Assembly (NCBI GenBank): GCA_046728975.1
Contig: JBKPFU010000112.1
Location: 1 to 18,211 of the forward strand
Reading direction: 5' to 3'
Source of the DNA: JBKPFU01 sp046728975
Lineage (GTDB): Bacteria; Actinomycetota; Thermoleophilia; Gaiellales; Gaiellaceae
Length of the DNA stretch: 18,211 nucleotides
Position numbers and translations under genes: made by a program. Below, piece by piece: positions 15,648 to 18,211 of the stretch. Under the pieces are notes generated by a model. It saw only the letters and a list, made by a program, of their open reading frames with translations. It searched no databases and had not been told where the DNA came from. Numbering within the stretch: the stretch's first letter is position 1; each line of letters begins with the position of its first letter.

Positions 15648-17363
15648 CTACGCGAGGCGGTCGCCGGTGACCCGGCGGATCTCGTCGAGCGACGAGACAC
15701 CCGCAAGGCAGAGGCGGATGCCGTCCTGCTTCAGCGTCGCCATCCCGTTCTCGACGGCGGTGGCGAAGATCTCCTCGGTCGAGCGCTCGACCAGCTTGCG
15801 CAGCGCGCCCTGGAACGGCATGACCTCGTACAGAACAACCCGGCCGAGGTACCCCGTCCCGGCGCATTGCCCGCAGCCGCCCGCGCGGGAGAGGCTGACT
15901 GGAGCCTTCAAATCGTCGATCTCCAGCTCAGCGAGCTCCTGCTCGTCCGCCTCGTAGGCGACGCGGCAGTTCGAGCAGAGGCGCCGAGCCAGGCGCAGCG
16001 CGACGATGCAGCTGATCGTGCTTGCAAGCAAGCCGGGGTCGACGCGCATGTCCTTGAGCCGGGCGATCGCGCTCGCGGCCGTGTGCGTGTTCAGGGTCGA
16101 CAGCACCAGCCGGCCCGTCATCGCCGCCTGGATCGCAAGCCTCGCCGTTTCCTCATCATGGATCTCGCCCACCAGCACGACATCAGGGTCGCTGCGCAGG
16201 ATCGTCCGCAGCCCGCGTTCGTAGGTGACCCCAGTGGCCGCATCGACGCCGACCTGGTTGACCTCGGGGATCTGGCACTCCACGGGATCCTCGATCGTCG
16301 TCAGCGCACGCCCCTTCTCGTTGAGGACGTCGAGCGCGGCGTACGCGGTCGTGGTCTTGCCGCTGCCCGGCGGGCCGACGACGAGCACCGCGCCCTACGG
16401 CTGGCGAATCGCGCGCTCGAACGCCTCCTCGGCGACGAGGCTCATCCCGAGCTCGCTCAGCCCACGCGTGCGCGAGCGGTGCACCATGCGCAGCACTACC
16501 TGCTCGCCATGCGTCGTCGGGATCACCGCCGTCGGCAGGTCCATCGGCTCGCCCTCGTAGCGAATCGAGATCCGGCCCTCCTGGGCCGCCCGCGCTTCGA
16601 CGGTATCGAGCTCGGCCATGAGCTTCAGGCGTGTCGCGACCGCCCGCTGCATCGATTTGGGGATCTCGATCAGCGGCGTCATGACGCCGTCGATCCGCGC
16701 GCGAACCACGACCGCCTCGGCTCGCGGCTCGAAGTGAACGGCGGAGGCGCCCTGCTTGACCGCCTGCGCGAGGACGGCGTTGATCAGTCGGATCGCCGGC
16801 GCCGTCGTCGCCGCGCCCTCGCGGAACTGCTCCACGGCGCGCGTGGGCATGAGCTCGACCACCTCGGCGCCTTCGAACTGGATCCCACCGCGATAGAGGC
16901 GGGCGATCGCCTGCTCGAGCCCTTCGGGGTCGGTGACCGCGAGCCGGATGTTCATGCCGAGCGCGAGGCAAAGGCTGTGTGACGCCACGACATCGGTGGG
17001 ATCGACGACCGCGACCAACACAGCGTCGTCTTCGACGAACTCGACCGGGAGCGCCTGATAGCGGCGGGTGTAGTCCTCGGTGAGAAGCTGCGTTGCCGCC
17101 TCGTCGATCTCCGCCTTCGCGAGGTCGACGAAGTGGAGCCCGTGCTGCTCGGCGACTGCCCGGGCGACCTCGCTTCCGCGCACCCAGCCGCGGCGAACAA
17201 CTATTTCGCCGAGGCGCGCGCCCGAGACCTCCTTTTCGGCGATCGCCTCCTCGAGCTGCTGAGGCGTGAGCAGACGGTCGCGGACGAGCAGTGCGCCGAG
17301 CTGGAGCCTGGCCGGCGCCGACGTTGGGTCCACGTTCGTCTGCGGGAGTCCCGCTGCCTCCAT
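15648..17363 (-). pseudogene. PilB/GspE-type secretion ATPase interrupted by an in-frame TAG
   Basis: Read through, this is a 571-codon type II secretion/type IV pilus assembly ATPase. It has an N-terminal MshEN-like domain (about 20-90, L-G-A-L-L-V-R-D-R-L-L), a second N-terminal ATPase domain with A-V-H-F-E-P and H-G-E-Q-V-V-L-R, Walker A G-P-P-G-S-G-K-T (330-337), the Asp box I-E-D-P-V-E, Walker B V-V-L-V-G-E-I (395-401) and two CxxC zinc-site pairs near the C-terminus. Codon 323 is TAG (16395-16397), seven codons before Walker A, where relatives have P-x-G. The frame is otherwise unbroken, so a single nonsense change or sequencing error is likely. GTG 16388 could restart translation of the ATPase core. 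The His box reads L-N-T-H, not L-H-T-N. No pilus genes lie nearby. Confidence 0.8.
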
Positions 17364-17395
17364 GCGGCCTTTTATCGGCCTTATCGTCAGCAGCC
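17364..17395. promoter_or_regulatory. 32-base divergent gap between the secretion ATPase and dtd
   Basis: The gap must carry or overlap the start signals of both genes. It contains an imperfect direct repeat of GGCCTT(TT)ATCG (17366-17377 and 17377-17386), the only AT-rich patch nearby. Read on the minus strand this gives two GATAA words 8-20 bases from the ATPase ATG, which could serve as a weak -10 box. No good -35 box is visible for either direction. Confidence 0.3.
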
Positions 17396-17830
17396 ATGAG
17401 AGCCGTCGTGCAGCGGGTGTCCGGCACCCGCGTCGTCGTGGACGGAGCGGTCGTCAGCGAGGTCGGCTCCGGGCTGTGCGTCCTGCTCGGTGTCGCCCGC
17501 GGCGATACCGGCCACGATGCCGATCGGCTGGCCAGGAAGGTCGCGCGCCTCCGGATCTTCGAGCACGACGGCAAGTTCGACCGCTCGCTGCTCGACGTCG
17601 GCGGCGAGGCCTTGGTCGTCAGCCAGTTCACCCTGGTCGCAGACACCGCGAAGGGCAACCGGCCGAGCTTCACCGAGGCGGCGCGGCCCGAGCAGGCAGA
17701 GCCGCTGTACGAGCGCTTCTGCGACGCCCTGGCGGCTTTAGGCGTGCCCGTCGCGCGTGGCGTCTTCGGCGCCCGGATGGCCGTCGAGCTCGTCAACGAC
17801 GGTCCGGTCACGATCCTGCTCGAGAGCTAA
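17396..17830 (+). CDS. dtd: D-aminoacyl-tRNA deacylase
   Basis: Dtd removes D-amino acids (and glycine from tRNA-Ala) wrongly attached to tRNA. The 144-residue protein is full length and shows M-R-A-V-V-Q-R-V-S at the start, the S-Q-F-T-L motif (76-80), K-G-N-R-P-S-F (86-92) and the cross-subunit Gly-cisPro motif in N-D-G-P-V-T (134-139). ATG 17396 fits the family N-terminus exactly, although no Shine-Dalgarno sequence precedes it. It is transcribed away from the secretion ATPase. The TAA stop is followed by about 115 bases in which I recognise no gene or terminator. Confidence 0.96.
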   Translation: MRAVVQRVSGTRVVVDGAVVSEVGSGLCVLLGVARGDTGHDADRLARKVARLRIFEHDGKFDRSLLDVGGEALVVSQFTLVADTAKGNRPSFTEAARPEQAEPLYERFCDALAALGVPVARGVFGARMAVELVNDGPVTILLES

Positions 17831-17944
17831 CTCTCCCTCGGCAGCGGAGCTACCTGACCGACGATCGGGCCGCTTGTCGCCGCGAGTCTCCGGGCGGACA
17901 CCTATCGAGATCGGACATGCCGCGGTCCGAGACACGGGGATCGG

Positions 17945-18211
17945 TTGAGGGGGCGGGAGACGGCCTGGGCGGCGGCGAGCGAAGACGTCGGCGTCACCTC
18001 CTACCTGCTGCACCGCAGCGGCATCTCGCCGTTGAGCGAACGGCTCGGCGCCTCGGCCGGCAGCACCAGGATCGCCCTGCGCAGCGCCGCCACCGTCACC
18101 CTCGTTCCGCTCGACGCGGCCGGCAACCGAAGCCAAGAGGCGAGCCTGACGATCGTGCGCCGGCCGCGCCCTCGCGTGCCCCGCGCCATCCCGGCTGGGC
18201 CTGGAGGCTGC
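17945..18211 (+). CDS. Fibronectin type III-like domain fragment, runs off the window end
   Basis: The frame is open from 17858 to the end of the window with no stop. From about 17963 it reads W-A-A-A-S-E-D-V-G-V-T-S-Y-L-L-H-R and later V-P-L-D-A-A-G-N-R-S, the paired motifs of bacterial Fn3 domains found in secreted or surface proteins. TTG 17945 is the only in-frame start codon; GGGGA at 17936-17940 could be its ribosome binding site, but a start inside a domain, with no signal peptide, is odd. Near the end a different frame reads P-G-W-A-W-R-L, which hints at a frameshift. It may be a gene remnant, a frameshifted gene or a true partial CDS; the start given here is tentative. Confidence 0.4.
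   Translation, partial: MRGRETAWAAASEDVGVTSYLLHRSGISPLSERLGASAGSTRIALRSAATVTLVPLDAAGNRSQEASLTIVRRPRPRVPRAIPAGPGGC

Noticed and set aside
16395..16397. TAG as pyrrolysine or genome-wide recoded amber
   Set aside because: Six genes in the window end with TAG as an ordinary stop, and no downstream pyrrolysine-type element or Pyl gene is visible.
15867..16982. 371-codon plus-strand open frame opposite the ATPase gene
   Set aside because: Arg/His/Asp-rich product typical of antisense frames; the minus strand has full PilB/GspE motifs.
16183..17811. 542-codon minus-strand open frame crossing dtd and the secretion ATPase
   Set aside because: It runs antisense to dtd and out of frame with the ATPase; low-complexity Arg/Gly/Ala content marks it as a shadow.

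Overview
The window is a high-GC stretch with tightly packed, mostly co-directional genes and frequent GTG or TTG starts. The order pyrB-pyrC-carA-carB-pyrK-pyrD, an actinobacterial integration host factor (mIHF) gene, gmk, rpoZ, coaBC is the arrangement known from Actinomycetota. The mIHF gene next to gmk and rpoZ is the most diagnostic part. PyrK with a class 1B PyrD, and protein features that I recall from Thermoleophilia (the A-E-G-E motif in CoaC, the N-terminally short PyrD), suggest a deep-branching actinobacterium such as Gaiellales or Solirubrobacterales. That placement is inference.

Layout: positions 1-7537 hold de novo pyrimidine synthesis up to orotate: the 3' part of pyrB, then pyrC, carA, carB, pyrK and pyrD, most joined by 3-14 base overlaps. 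pyrF is absent from this cluster. A sigma70-like promoter at about 7549-7576 begins a second block, mihF-gmk-rpoZ-coaBC (nucleoid protein, GMP kinase, RNA polymerase omega, coenzyme A synthesis). Between mihF and gmk lies a 166-base gap filled by a duplicated 57-base hairpin element. This is the most structured non-coding DNA in the window.

From 10121 to 15631 follows an envelope-type group without gaps: MoxR AAA ATPase, DUF58 protein, membrane transglutaminase (TgpA-like), a sugar-phosphate nucleotidyltransferase and a small TPR protein. Four of the five starts overlap the preceding gene or stop codon; the nucleotidyltransferase starts 16 bases after the transglutaminase gene. On the minus strand, ending 16 bases from the TPR gene, is a PilB/GspE-type secretion ATPase. 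It is interrupted by an in-frame amber codon just before Walker A. Divergent from it is dtd (D-aminoacyl-tRNA deacylase). The window closes with a fragment resembling a fibronectin type III domain.

Most of the window is conserved housekeeping DNA. I found no CRISPR array, tRNA, rRNA, insertion sequence or recognisable defence system. The points worth checking are the amber-interrupted ATPase with an altered His box, the duplicated hairpin module upstream of gmk with mutually exclusive pairings, the internal mihF promoter whose -10 box overlaps the first ATG, and several active-site departures in CoaC and Gmk.
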